A stretch of 64,000 bases of DNA, taken from NCBI GenBank assembly GCA_963720885.1, contig CAVRGW010000004.1:62001-126000 (forward strand), given 5' to 3'. The translations under genes and the position numbers were made by a program. This document shows positions 18,429 through 27,655 of this stretch, in pieces; position 1 is the first letter of the stretch, and every line of letters starts with the position of its first letter. Under the pieces are notes generated by a model. It did no database searches and was not told the origin of the DNA. It saw nothing but the letters and a program-made list of their open reading frames with translations. This DNA comes from DATLLN01 sp963720885. Its GTDB lineage: Bacteria; Actinomycetota; Thermoleophilia; Gaiellales; JAICJC01.

Positions 18429-19864
18429 TCCCCCAGCTCGGCGCGGCGCCTGACGACGTACTCCTGCAGCTCGTCGCGGATCGCATCGTCCAGCGGCGGC
18501 TGCTGGTATTCGTCAAGCGCCTCACGCCAGAGCAGTCCCGCGCGGGCCGTCGCATCGTTGCCGCCGTTGCGCTCCCAGCGCTCGTAGTTCTCCGTGGACG
18601 ACAGCAGCGGCCGGTAGAAGCAGTCGCGAAACCGCTCCAGCGTGTGCACGGCGCCGAGGAAGTGCCCGCCCGGCCCGACCTCCTCGTGGGCGCCGAACGC
18701 CAGGCTGTCCTCGTCGATCTCGAGCGGCGTGAACTCCTCCTTGAGCATCCGCAGGATCTCGATGTCGACGATGAACTTCTCGTAGCAGGAGACCAGCCCC
18801 GACTCGAGCCAGCCCGCCGAGTGCATCACCCAGTTGACGCCCGCCAGGAACGTGGGCAGCATCGTCATCATCGCCTCGTACGAGGCCTGCGCGTCGACCG
18901 TCTGGCTGGCGGTCAGGGCGCCGCCGGAGCGGAACGGCAGCCCGTAGTGTCGCGCCAGCTGCCCGGTGCAGAGCAGGCCGAGCGCGGACTCCGGCGTGCC
19001 GAAGCTCGGCGACCCCGACTGCATGTCGGTGTTCGACAGGAACGATCCGAACAGCACGGGCGTACCTGGCCGCACCAGCTGCGCCAGCGCGATGCCGGCG
19101 AACGCCTCCGCCAGCTGCTGGGCGAGCGAGGCCGCGATGCTGACCGGCGACATGGCGCCCATCAGCAGGAACGGCGTGATCACCACCGGCTGGCCGGCCC
19201 GGACGTACTCCATCATCGCCGCCAGCATCCGGTCGTCGTAGCGCAGCGGTGAGTTGACGTTGATCAGCGAGATCGAGACAGGGGTCGCCTCGATCGCCTC
19301 GCGCCCCCCGAACAGGATCTCGCTCATGCGGATCGTGTCCACGGCGTTGGGGCCGGACGTGACCGAGCCCATGTACGGCTTGTCGGTCAGCGTCTGCAGC
19401 GCGTACACCATGTCCAGATGGCGGGAGTCGAGCGGCGTGTCGTTCGGCTCGCAGATGGTGCCGCCGGCGGAGTCCAGCTGGGGGAAGTGCTGCGACAGCA
19501 TGGCGAAGCGGCGGAAGTCCTCGATCGTCGCCTCCCTCCGCGTGTCCCCCTCGCGGACGAACGGCGGGCCGTAGACCGAGGCGAACACCATGTGCTCGCC
19601 GCCCAGGTGGATGTCGTGCTCGCGGTTGCGGGCCTGGACGTCGAACTCGCGGGGCGCCCTGGCCACCTGCTCCATCACGAAGTCGGGGTCGAGCAGCACG
19701 TTCTGCCCGTCGGTCTTCTGGCCGGCCTTCGCGAACACCTCGACGGTCTCCGGCAGCACGAACTCCACGCCGATCTCGGAGACGATCCTCCGCCAGCCGC
19801 GATCGAGCGTCGCGACGGCGTCCTCAGAGAGGATCTCGTACCTCGGCATCCTGTTGACGAACAT
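18425..19864 (-). CDS. Trimethylamine methyltransferase (MttB/MtgB) family protein, non-pyrrolysine type
   Basis: 479 residues of the COG5598 methyltransferase barrel (GGTICEPNDTP, SVTSGPNAVD, INVNSPLRYDDRML, MHSAGWLESGLVSCYEKFIVD). True trimethylamine MttB reads an amber codon as pyrrolysine; here the frame is full length without any in-frame TAG, placing it with the MtgB-like enzymes that demethylate glycine betaine or other quaternary amines and methylate a corrinoid protein. The gene is divergent from the IclR/corrinoid operon that supplies its partner. A GAGGAG ribosome-binding site lies 8 bases before the ATG. Substrate is inferred. Confidence 0.88.
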   Translation of the reverse strand: MFVNRMPRYEILSEDAVATLDRGWRRIVSEIGVEFVLPETVEVFAKAGQKTDGQNVLLDPDFVMEQVARAPREFDVQARNREHDIHLGGEHMVFASVYGPPFVREGDTRREATIEDFRRFAMLSQHFPQLDSAGGTICEPNDTPLDSRHLDMVYALQTLTDKPYMGSVTSGPNAVDTIRMSEILFGGREAIEATPVSISLINVNSPLRYDDRMLAAMMEYVRAGQPVVITPFLLMGAMSPVSIAASLAQQLAEAFAGIALAQLVRPGTPVLFGSFLSNTDMQSGSPSFGTPESALGLLCTGQLARHYGLPFRSGGALTASQTVDAQASYEAMMTMLPTFLAGVNWVMHSAGWLESGLVSCYEKFIVDIEILRMLKEEFTPLEIDEDSLAFGAHEEVGPGGHFLGAVHTLERFRDCFYRPLLSSTENYERWERNGGNDATARAGLLWREALDEYQQPPLDDAIRDELQEYVVRRRAELGD

Positions 19865-19883
19865 GCTGGCGCTCCTCTAAGCT
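19854..19883 (+). promoter_or_regulatory. Probable promoter of the corrinoid operon
   Basis: TTGACG at 19854-19859 and TAAGCT at 19878-19883, spaced by 18 bases. Transcription would begin near 19890, inside the palindrome at 19889-19906, consistent with repression by the operon's own IclR regulator. Confidence 0.4.
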
Positions 19884-19888
19884 GGTTA

Positions 19889-19906
19889 GTGGAACAATCG
19901 TTCCAC
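19889..19906. promoter_or_regulatory. Candidate IclR operator between the methyltransferase and corrinoid operon
   Basis: GTGGAACAATCGTTCCAC: perfect 7-base arms and a 4-base centre, the usual architecture of IclR sites. It lies in the 45-60-base gap between the divergent genes and could control both directions. It differs from the GTTGC-N7-GCAAC type, so the two IclR proteins probably read different sites. Confidence 0.65.
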
Positions 19907-19924
19907 ATCGTGAGTCGAACTGCA

Positions 19925-20685
19925 ATGCAGACCGGGACACAGGCCATCGACCGAGCCGCGCAGCTCCTCGTCCTCGTCGTCGAGAGCGACGAGTCGAGCA
20001 GCGTGGGCGAGCTGGCCGAGGCAGCCGGACTTCCCAAGAGCACGGTCTCCCGTGTGGTCTCCGCGCTGGAGCGGCAGGGGCTCGTCCAGCGGCAGGGCTC
20101 GCGGGGCGGCATCCGCCCCGGCCCGGTGCTGCTCGGTCTGGCCCGCCGCGGCGTCTCCGGTGACGACATCGTCGCCCTCTGCCGCGACACGCTGGAGCGG
20201 CTGGGCGAGGCGAGCGGCGAGACGATCGACCTGGCGGTGCCGGTGCCCGGCGGCTCGGAGCTGTACCTCGACCAGGTCGACAGCCGGCACTTCCTGGGCA
20301 CGGTCAACTGGGTCGGCCGCCGGCTGCCGCACCACTGCACATCGGTCGGCAAGGTGTTCATGGCGTTCGGCGCGGCCAGCCCGCCGGGGCGCCTGGAGCG
20401 GTTCACACCGGCGACGATCACCAGCCCCGATCGGCTTGCCGACGAGCTCCGCAGCGTCCGCGCGCGCGGATATGCGATCACCATCGGCGAGCTGGAGCCG
20501 GGGCTGGTCGCAGTCGCCGCCCCAGTGCTCGGATCGGATGGGGCGGCGATCGCCGCGATCAGCATCTCCGGGCCGCAGCTGCGGCTCGACGGTGCTCGCC
20601 TGGAGCAGCTGGGCGACCTGCTCGTCTCCGAGATCGCCGCACTCTCCGAGCGACTTGGCCACAATCCCCTGACGAAGGGAGCCGC

Positions 20686-20689
<4 letters not shown>
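19925..20689 (+). CDS. IclR-family transcriptional regulator 2
   Basis: 254 residues from ATG 19925; GTG 19910, three bases after the palindrome, is an alternative start. The N-terminal winged helix includes SVGELAEAAGLPKSTVSRVVSALE; the effector domain has SGETIDLAVPV, SVGKVFMAFGA and the same ELEPGLVAVAAPVL block as the first IclR, showing that the two are paralogues. It heads the corrinoid methyl-transfer operon and overlaps the next gene by four bases (ATGA). Most likely a repressor of this operon and of the divergent methyltransferase gene. Confidence 0.88.
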
Positions 20690-21350
<661 letters not shown>

Positions 21351-21354
<4 letters not shown>

Positions 21355-22226
21355 ACGGCGCCGCCGCAGCACGCCTCCGGGAGCTGGCCGCCGGCGCGAG
21401 CGTCGAGGTCACGCCGCGCGGCGCGGCCGACGCACCCGGGCTGCTGCCGGCGGGAACACACGTCTACATCACCGCGCTGCCCGGCGCCGAGGCGGAGGGT
21501 CTGGTGTCGGCGGCGTCAGCGATCCGCTCGGGCGGCTGCGTCCCGATCCCGCACATCAGCGCCCGCAGCATCGCCGGCGAGCGGCAGCTGGACGATCTGC
21601 TCGGCGCGCTGGCGAGCGACGCCGGCGTCGACGACGTGCTGGTGATCGGCGGCTCCGTCAAGGAACAGGCGGGTCCCTACGCGAGCTCGATGGACGTGCT
21701 CGGTTCTGGTCTGCTCGAGCGCCACGGGATCCGCCGGGCGGGGGTGGCCGGACACCCCGAGGGCAGCCCGGACATTCCGCAGGACGCCGAGGATCGCGCG
21801 CTCGCCTGGAAGAACGCATTCGCGCGCGACCACGGGATCGAGCTGCGCATCGTCACCCAGTTCGCCCTGGCGTCCGACCCGTACCTGGCGTACGAGCGGC
21901 GGATCCGCGGAGCGGGCAACCGGCTGCCGGTGGTCGCCGGTCTGCCGGGCGTCACCTCGCCGGCGACGCTGCTCAAGTACGGCATGGCGTGCGGCATCGG
22001 CCCGTCGCTGGAGATCCTGCGCAAGAAGTCCGGCGGTCTGCTCAAGCTGGCCACCACGCGCCAGTGGAAGCCGACCGAGATCGCCGAGGAGATCGCCGCC
22101 GCCACCGCGGCCGACCCGGCCAACTTGATCTCGGGGATGCACCTGTTCCTGTTCGGCGGGCTCGACCGCACGGCCGAGTGGCTGGCCGAGATGCGCAGCG
22201 CGGGCGCCGAGGCGGTGACCGCCTGA
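21351..22226 (+). CDS. Methylenetetrahydrofolate reductase-like protein
   Basis: 291 residues resembling the single-domain MTHFR barrel used in methyl-folate oxidation: YITALPGAEAEG, IPHISARSI, DVLVIGGSV, GVAGHPEGSPD and TQFALASDPYLAYERR are in the expected order. In this setting it would run in the oxidative direction, turning 5-methyl-THF from the corrinoid route into 5,10-methylene-THF. Overlaps of four bases with the upstream gene and one base with the downstream gene tie it to the operon. Electron acceptor unknown. Confidence 0.85.
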
Positions 22227-23083
22227 TGGACACCGTCCTCGAGTCCCGGTCGTCGACGTTCGTGATCGGCGACGGCAAGCCCTTCTGCATCATCGGCGAG
22301 CGGATCAACCCGACCGGCCGCAAGGCCCTCCAGGCCCAGCTGCAGGCCGGCGACCTCTCCCAGCTCGCGATCGACGTCGCCGAGCAGGTCGACGGCGGCG
22401 CCGACATGCTCGACGTCAACGTCGGCGACCCGCTCGCGGACGAGGTCGGCCTGATGGAGCAGGCGGTGAAGATGGTGCAGGGCCTGACCGAGGTGCCGCT
22501 GTGCATCGACTCGTCGGTTGTCGAGGCGCTGGAGGCGGGACTGTCGGCGTACGAGGGCAAGGCTCTCGTCAACTCCGTCACCGGCGAGGACGAGCGGCTT
22601 GAGCGGATCCTGCCGATCGTCGCCCGGCACGGCGCCGCCGTGATCGGGCTGGCCAACGACGACGAGATCCCGATGGAACCGCAGCGCCGGCTGGAGGTGG
22701 CGCGGAAGATCGTGTCCGTCGCCGGCGACCACGGGATCCCGCCTGAGGACGTGGTGATCGACCCGCTGGCCATGCCGGTCGGCGCGGAGCCGCGCGCGGT
22801 GACGCTGTTCATCGAGACGGTGCGCCTGATCCGCGAGCACCTCGGCGTCAACATGACCTGCGGTGCATCGAACACATCGTTCGGGCTGCCCGGGCGACAC
22901 GTGCTGAGCGCGACGTTCCTCGCCGTCTGCGAGAGCCATGGGTTGACCAGCGCGATCATGGACGCCCGGTCGCCCCAGTGCGTCGAGGCGGTGCGCGCCG
23001 CCGACCTGCTGCTCGGCCACGACGAGTGGGGCGGTCGGTGGATCGCGGCCCACAGGGCAAGGCAGGCGGCCGCGGCCTCGTGA
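22226..23083 (+). CDS. Methyltetrahydrofolate:corrinoid methyltransferase (pterin-binding)
   Basis: 285 residues of the pterin-binding TIM barrel shared with AcsE/MtgA and the MetH folate domain. Visible motifs are IGERINPTGRK near 28-38, ADMLDVNVGDP, CIDSSVVEALEAG, GKALVNSVTGE and the asparagine in CGASNTSFG. It should transfer the methyl from the corrinoid protein to tetrahydrofolate. The ATG shares its A with the upstream TGA; the 3' end overlaps the next gene by four bases. The pairing of this gene with MttB-family and MtgC-like genes is the diagnostic context of quaternary-amine demethylation. Confidence 0.9.
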   Translation: MDTVLESRSSTFVIGDGKPFCIIGERINPTGRKALQAQLQAGDLSQLAIDVAEQVDGGADMLDVNVGDPLADEVGLMEQAVKMVQGLTEVPLCIDSSVVEALEAGLSAYEGKALVNSVTGEDERLERILPIVARHGAAVIGLANDDEIPMEPQRRLEVARKIVSVAGDHGIPPEDVVIDPLAMPVGAEPRAVTLFIETVRLIREHLGVNMTCGASNTSFGLPGRHVLSATFLAVCESHGLTSAIMDARSPQCVEAVRAADLLLGHDEWGGRWIAAHRARQAAAAS

Positions 23084-23628
23084 GCTCCGAGGCCGTCGAC
23101 GCAGGCACTGGCCGCGTCCGGCTGATCTTCAAGCCGGAGGGCGGTGAGGTGCGCGTCCCCAACGGGACGACGGTGTTCGACGCCGCCAGCTGGAACGGCA
23201 TCGCCATCGACTCGACCTGCGGCGGCCACGGCACGTGCCGCAAGTGCAAGGTCAAGGTGCTGGACGGCGACGTGCCGGTCGATCGGCTCGACCCGCGCGC
23301 GTTCCAGCCGGACGAGCTGCGCGACGGCTGGCGGCTGGCCTGCCGGGCGATCGCCCGCGACGACCTGCAGATCGAGGTGCCGCCGCTGCAGACGCGGCCC
23401 AAGGCTGCGCTGGTCGGCGTCGGGCGGCACGTGATCCTCCGTCCGGCGGTGCAGAAGCGCTATCTGGAGCTGGAGGAGCCGACGCTGGAGGACCAGACGT
23501 CCGACCTGGAGCGGGTGCTGGCTGCCATCGACGATCTGGAGCTGCGGGTCGAGCTGGCGGCGGTGCGGCGAGCTCGGTCAGGTGCTGCGCTCGTCGGACT
23601 TCAAGGTGACAGCGGTGATCTGCGATGA
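23080..23628 (+). CDS. Corrinoid-activating protein (RACo-like), N-terminal ferredoxin part of a frameshifted gene
   Basis: GTG start overlaps the previous stop. The first about 90 residues form a [2Fe-2S] ferredoxin domain with CGGHGTCRKC (Cys spacing C-x5-C-x2-C) and a fourth Cys in LACRAI. The following linker ends in the frame that should continue into the ATPase domain, but at about 23569 one extra base shifts it, giving an unrelated tail to 23628. Removing that base reads V-R-E-L-G-Q-V-L-R-S-S-D-F, the normal family sequence. The protein class (DUF4445/RACo) reductively reactivates Co(II) corrinoid proteins. Confidence 0.8.
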   Translation: MSSEAVDAGTGRVRLIFKPEGGEVRVPNGTTVFDAASWNGIAIDSTCGGHGTCRKCKVKVLDGDVPVDRLDPRAFQPDELRDGWRLACRAIARDDLQIEVPPLQTRPKAALVGVGRHVILRPAVQKRYLELEEPTLEDQTSDLERVLAAIDDLELRVELAAVRRARSGAALVGLQGDSGDLR

Positions 23629-24934
23629 CGTGCTGATCGATGTGGAGCCGGGCGATACCACCGAACGGCGGTTCGCGATCGCCTTCGATCTGGGGACGAC
23701 GACCGTTGTGGCCACGCTGCTCGACCTGTCGACCGGCCAGCCGGTGGCGGTGCGCTCGATGCTCAACCGCCAGCAGCCCTTCGGCGCCGATGTGATCTCG
23801 CGGGTCTCGGCGACGATGACCGATCCGGACGCGCTGGAGATGCTGCAGACCCGAGCCCACGAGACCCTCAACCAGCTGACAACCGAGGTCTGCGAGGAGG
23901 CGTCGGTCGACCCCGTCGAGGTCTACGAGATCGTCCTCTGCGGCAACGTCACGATGACCCAGATCGCGCTCGGCATCGACCCCGAGCCGCTGTCCATGGC
24001 GCCGTTCATCATCACGTCGCGGACGCTCCCGCCGGCCACCGCGCTCGACTTCGGGGTGCACGTCAACCCGCGGGCGCCGGCCGCCGTGATGCCGGCGCTG
24101 GGCGCGTACGTGGGCGGCGACATCGTCGCCGGGATGCTGGCGACCGGGCTGACGCGCGACCGCCGGCTGCGGCTGTTCATCGACGTCGGCACGAACTCCG
24201 AGATCGCACTCGGCTCGAGCGAGCGCGTGCTGGCGACGGCCGCTCCGGCCGGGCCGGCGTTCGAGGCCGCCCAGATCCGCTGCGGCATGCGCGCCGCCGA
24301 GGGCGCGATCGAGGGCGTCGCCATCGATGGCGACCAGCTGAAGCTGGAGGTGATCGGCGACACCGATCCGGTCGGCATGTGCGGCTCCGGGCTGGTCGAC
24401 GCAGTCGCACAGCTGGTCGTGGCCGGGCTGATCGACCACTCGGGCCGCTACATCCCGGACGAACAGGCGGCAGAGGAGCATCCCGGGCTGGCGAAGCGGC
24501 TGGTGCGGATCGGCGAGGAGCGGGTGTTCGTGCTGGCCTGGCGCGGCGACGACCCGGCGAACTCCGTGTACCTGTCGCAGCGCGACGTCCGCGAGCTGCA
24601 GTTCGCCAAGGCGGCCATCGCCACCGGGTGGATGACGCTGGTGCAGGAACTTGACGTGGACGTCGAGGAGATCACCCAGGTGCTGCTGGCCGGCAGCTTC
24701 GGCTCGTACCTGTCGGCGTCCAGCGCGGTGCGCATCGGGCTCGTGCCGAGGCTCGCTCTGCCGCGCATAGTCTCCGCGGGCAACGTGGCCGGCGAGGGAG
24801 CCAAGATGGCCGCGCTCTCGCTGCGCGAGCGAGCCGCGGCGGAGGCGATCCTGGACGAGGTGGAGTACGTCGAGCTCTCCGGCCGGGCGGACTTCCAGGA
24901 CGTGTTCATCGACCAGCTGGCGTTCCCGGGATGA
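23582..24934 (+). CDS. Corrinoid-activating protein (RACo-like), C-terminal ATPase part of a frameshifted gene
   Basis: 450 residues in the frame following the insertion. It contains the ASKHA-type ATPase motifs AFDLGTTTVVATLLDL, GNVTMTQIALG, FIDVGTNSEIALG, MCGSGLVDAVAQL and LLAGSFGSYL typical of reductive activators of corrinoid enzymes (DUF4445). Translation could restart at GTG 23582, but no ribosome-binding site precedes it, and normal family members are one chain of about 600-650 residues including the ferredoxin domain. It is essential for the corrinoid route because cobalt(I) is lost by oxidation. Confidence 0.82.
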   Translation: MLRSSDFKVTAVICDDVLIDVEPGDTTERRFAIAFDLGTTTVVATLLDLSTGQPVAVRSMLNRQQPFGADVISRVSATMTDPDALEMLQTRAHETLNQLTTEVCEEASVDPVEVYEIVLCGNVTMTQIALGIDPEPLSMAPFIITSRTLPPATALDFGVHVNPRAPAAVMPALGAYVGGDIVAGMLATGLTRDRRLRLFIDVGTNSEIALGSSERVLATAAPAGPAFEAAQIRCGMRAAEGAIEGVAIDGDQLKLEVIGDTDPVGMCGSGLVDAVAQLVVAGLIDHSGRYIPDEQAAEEHPGLAKRLVRIGEERVFVLAWRGDDPANSVYLSQRDVRELQFAKAAIATGWMTLVQELDVDVEEITQVLLAGSFGSYLSASSAVRIGLVPRLALPRIVSAGNVAGEGAKMAALSLRERAAAEAILDEVEYVELSGRADFQDVFIDQLAFPG

Positions 24935-25521
24935 ACGTCGCGGTCGTCGCCTGTGGGGCAATCGCCTTGCACGTCGGGGAGATCGCCGAGCGGCGCGGCT
25001 GGCAGGTCGACGTCCACCCGCTGCCGCCGGAGCTGCACAACCGGCCGGAGCGGATCGCGCCGCGAGTCGTCGAGCTGATCGACCGGCTGGAGGCCGGCTA
25101 CGACCGGGTCGTCGTCGGCTATGCCGACTGCGGCACCCTCGGAGCGCTGGACGCCGAGCTGGGGGCGCGAGGTATTCCTCGGTTGGCCGGCATGCACTGC
25201 TACGACGTGTTCGGCCGCGACGAGGTGCGCGAGGCCATGGAGCACGAGCCGGGCACGTACTTCCTGACCGATTTCCTGGCCCGCAGCTTCGACCGGACGG
25301 TGTGGCGGTCGCTCGGTCTCGACCGGCACCCTGACCTGCGTGACGCCTATTTCGGCAACTACACGCGCGTCGTGTGGCTGGCGCAGCGGCGGACACCGGA
25401 GCTGGAGGCTGCCGCCCGCCGAGCGGCCGCGATGCTGGGTCTGCCGCTCGAGGTGGCCGAGGTCGGCGACGCCGGGCTGGAGCGCCAGCTGGAGGCGCTG
25501 GTCGTGGAGCCGGCCGCATGA
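24931..25521 (+). CDS. DUF1638 protein
   Basis: 196 residues resembling DUF1638: the N-terminal ACGAIALHVGEI, the segment HNRPERI, the GYADCGTLG with a possible metal-binding Cys, and MHCYDVFGRDEVREAMEHEPGTYFLTDFL. Cys and His residues in these motifs could bind a metal or corrinoid. Members often accompany MttB-family clusters. It overlaps the genes on both sides by four bases (ATGA), so it is cotranslated with the corrinoid machinery. Function unknown. Confidence 0.75.
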   Translation: MNVAVVACGAIALHVGEIAERRGWQVDVHPLPPELHNRPERIAPRVVELIDRLEAGYDRVVVGYADCGTLGALDAELGARGIPRLAGMHCYDVFGRDEVREAMEHEPGTYFLTDFLARSFDRTVWRSLGLDRHPDLRDAYFGNYTRVVWLAQRRTPELEAAARRAAAMLGLPLEVAEVGDAGLERQLEALVVEPAA

Positions 25522-26624
25522 CCCGGGCCGCCCTGCTGCCCGCCGCCGGGACGCCGCTGCGCGTGGTCGACCTTGACCTGGCCCCGCCCGGCCCCGACGA
25601 GGTGCAGGTGCGGCTGCACGCCAGCGGTGTCTGCTCCGACGACCTCAACGTGCTCGACGGAACGGTCGACGTCCCCTCGCCGCTCGTCCCCGGGCACGAG
25701 GGCGCGGGCATCGTGGAGGCACTGGGCGAGGGCGTCCGCGATCTCGCGGTCGGCGACCACGTCGCCCTGTCCTGGGCGCCCTACTGTGGCCACTGCGACG
25801 AGTGCCTGCGCGACCTGCCGCATCTGTGCAGCACCGCCTGGCCGATGATGCTGCAGGGCGGCCTCCTGGACGGGACGACCCGGCTGTCGTTCGGCGGCGC
25901 CGTCGTCCACCACTACTGCTTCCTCTCGTCCTTCAGCGAACGCGCCGTCGTCCCGGCCCGCTCGTGCGTGCGCATCCCCGACGATGTCCCGTTCGAGGTC
26001 GCTGCGCTGCTCGGCTGCGCCGTGACCAGCGGGGTCTGCGCCGTCTGGCGCACCGCGCAGGTGCGGCCTGGAGACCGCGTTGCCGTGTTCGGCCTGGGAG
26101 GCACCGGGTTGTCCGCGGTGCTCGGCGCCGTCGCCGCGGGTGCGTCGCAGATCGTCGCGGTGGACGCCCGCCAGAGCCGGCTCGAGAGGGCGCTCGCGCT
26201 CGGCGCCTCCACCGCTCTGCTCTGGGAGGGGGAGCCGGATGACGTCGCCATCTCGGTCACCGAGGCGTCCGGCGGCGGCGTCGACTACGCCTTCGAGACG
26301 GCCGGCCGGCCGGCGAACATGCGCGCCGCGTTCCTGTCCACGCGAGCCCGAGGTGCGGCGGTGCTCGCCGGGATCCCCCGCGCGGACGCCGAGCTGCGGC
26401 TGCCCGCGCTCTCGATCCCGCGCATGGAGCGCCGCGTCCTGGGGTCGATCTACGGCTCGGCGCGGCCCGACCACGACTTCCCGCTGATCCTCGACCTGTA
26501 CCAGCGCGGGCGGCTCCCGCTCGACCAGCTGATCTCCCACCGGCTGCCGCTCGACCAGGTCGGGGATGCGGTCGACGCCGTGCGTTCCGGCGAGGCGACG
26601 CGCGCAGTGCTTCAGCTCGCCTAG
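25518..26624 (+). CDS. Zinc-dependent alcohol dehydrogenase (MDR family)
   Basis: 368 residues, medium-chain dehydrogenase. Catalytic zinc ligands C39 (SGVCSDD) and H60-E61 (GHEGAG), and four structural-zinc cysteines at 90, 93, 96 and 104, are all present. The coenzyme fold shows FGLGGTGLSAVLGAVAAG. Size and both zinc sites resemble class III/mycothiol-dependent dehydrogenases, so formaldehyde or an amino-aldehyde/alcohol are candidate substrates. It is the last gene of the corrinoid operon. Its TAG stop lies in the CCTAGG that served as target of the IS481 element, and insertion left the stop intact. Confidence 0.85.
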   Translation: MTRAALLPAAGTPLRVVDLDLAPPGPDEVQVRLHASGVCSDDLNVLDGTVDVPSPLVPGHEGAGIVEALGEGVRDLAVGDHVALSWAPYCGHCDECLRDLPHLCSTAWPMMLQGGLLDGTTRLSFGGAVVHHYCFLSSFSERAVVPARSCVRIPDDVPFEVAALLGCAVTSGVCAVWRTAQVRPGDRVAVFGLGGTGLSAVLGAVAAGASQIVAVDARQSRLERALALGASTALLWEGEPDDVAISVTEASGGGVDYAFETAGRPANMRAAFLSTRARGAAVLAGIPRADAELRLPALSIPRMERRVLGSIYGSARPDHDFPLILDLYQRGRLPLDQLISHRLPLDQVGDAVDAVRSGEATRAVLQLA

Positions 26625-26625
26625 G
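26620..26625. repeat. Target-site duplication, left copy (CCTAGG)
   Basis: CCTAGG directly before the left inverted repeat, identical to 27651-27656. It fits the NCTAGN target preference described for IS481 of Bordetella. This copy supplies the stop codon of the alcohol dehydrogenase. Confidence 0.9.
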
Positions 26626-26651
26626 TGTAGTTCCCGGACACGTTGTTGACG
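26626..26651. repeat. IS481 left terminal inverted repeat
   Basis: Starts TGTAGTTCCCGGACACG and ends TTGACG. Compared with the reversed right end, 19 of 26 positions agree, including TGT at the tip, TCCC and the inner GTTGACG. Confidence 0.88.
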
Positions 26652-26671
26652 GTCTGAAGTCGTAACGTCCA

Positions 26672-26722
26672 CGAGCCCTCCTAGGGTCGCGGCTGTCGAA
26701 GGCAGCGATCCGGGAGGGCTCG
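26672..26722 (+). promoter_or_regulatory. Hairpin masking the transposase ribosome-binding site
   Basis: CGAGCCCTCC (26672-26681) is the exact complement of GGAGGGCTCG (26713-26722), which contains the GGAGGG ribosome-binding site and ends at the base before the ATG. A transcript entering from outside would fold and hide the site, a known way for IS elements to limit transposase made by read-through. Confidence 0.65.
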
Positions 26723-27655
26723 ATGGATTTGCATGGTAGTGCCGTGTTGAGTCGGCGTCAGCGTCGGCGGTTGGTTGGCTTGGTGGCTGGTGGGGTGACG
26801 ATCACGGCGGCCGCCGTGATCGTTGGGTGTTCTCGTCAGACGGCGTCGAAGTGGGTCGGTCGGGCGCGTCGCGGTGAAGGGCTGGAGGATCGCTCGTCGC
26901 GGCCCCACTGCTCGCCGCGTCGGATGTCTGACGCGGTCGAGCAGGCGGTGCTGCGGGCGCGGGCTGAGCTTCGGGAGGGGCCGCACATGGTCGGTTGGGC
27001 GACCGGCGTGCCGGCCTCGACCGTGCACGCCATCCTGCGCCGTCATGGCTGCTCCCGGCTGGTGGCGCGGCCCAGGCCGGAGGAGATTGTCCGCTACCAG
27101 CGTGACCGGCCTGGCGAGCTGGTGCACATCGACGCCAAGAAGCTTGGCCGGATCATCCGGCCCGGGCATCGGGTGACCGGCGACCGTCGCCAACGCGCGC
27201 AGGGCAAAGCCGGCTGGCAGTACCTGTTCGTTGCCGTCGACGACGCCACTCGGCTGGCCTACGCCGAGCTTCATCCGGACGAGACCAACGCCTCGGCGAT
27301 CAGCTTCTTGGAGGCATGCCAGCGGTTCTACCAGGAGCACGGCATCAGCATCGAGCGCGTCCTCACCGACAACGGCACCTGCTTCAAACGACGCTGGCAA
27401 GACGCCTGCCAGCAGCACCAGATCACGGCCAAACGGACACGACCCTACCGGCCCCAGACAAACGGCAAGGCCGAACGTTTCATCCGCACCATGCTTGAAC
27501 GCTGGGCATACGCCAGGCCGTACCCGACAGAGCACGACCGCGCACACGCCCTACCAGACGCAATCGACACCTACAATCGCAACCGACCACACCGCGCCCT
27601 CGGCGGGCGGACGCCACTTCAGCGCGTCAACGACCTATCTGGGACAAACACCTAG
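26723..27655 (+). CDS. IS481-family transposase
   Basis: 310-residue DDE recombinase. The N-terminal helix-turn-helix (TITAAAVIVGCSRQTASKWVGRARRG) binds the ends; the rve catalytic core carries the acidic triad D in VHIDAKKLG, D in VLTDNGTCF and E in NGKAERFIRTM, 35 residues after the second Asp. No frameshift or internal stop is present. The last codon ACC and the TAG stop are partly made from the right target duplication, not from the element itself, so in another target sequence the protein end would differ. Codon use is slightly less G+C-rich at third positions than in its neighbours, as expected for a mobile gene. Confidence 0.95.
   Translation: MDLHGSAVLSRRQRRRLVGLVAGGVTITAAAVIVGCSRQTASKWVGRARRGEGLEDRSSRPHCSPRRMSDAVEQAVLRARAELREGPHMVGWATGVPASTVHAILRRHGCSRLVARPRPEEIVRYQRDRPGELVHIDAKKLGRIIRPGHRVTGDRRQRAQGKAGWQYLFVAVDDATRLAYAELHPDETNASAISFLEACQRFYQEHGISIERVLTDNGTCFKRRWQDACQQHQITAKRTRPYRPQTNGKAERFIRTMLERWAYARPYPTEHDRAHALPDAIDTYNRNRPHRALGGRTPLQRVNDLSGTNT
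27625..27650. repeat. IS481 right terminal inverted repeat
   Basis: Reads CGTCAACGACC through GGGACAAACA on the plus strand; reversed it begins TGTTTGTCCC and matches the left repeat at 19 of 26 positions. It lies inside the 3' end of the transposase gene. Confidence 0.88.

Larger units (their letters stand above)
26626..27650 (+). mobile_element. Complete IS481-family insertion sequence (1025 bp)
   Basis: Bounded by imperfect 26-base terminal inverted repeats (26626-26651 and 27625-27650, 19 of 26 positions match when one is reversed, both starting TGT) and by 6-base CCTAGG duplications. It carries one transposase gene oriented with the upstream operon. A hairpin covers the transposase ribosome-binding site. 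The element lies exactly between two converging genes without damaging either, and its single transposase frame is intact, suggesting a recent or maintained insertion. Confidence 0.92.

Noticed and set aside
18425..19864. Pyrrolysine-containing MttB
   Set aside because: The frame has no internal TAG and is full length; no pyl genes are present, so this is the non-pyrrolysine branch.
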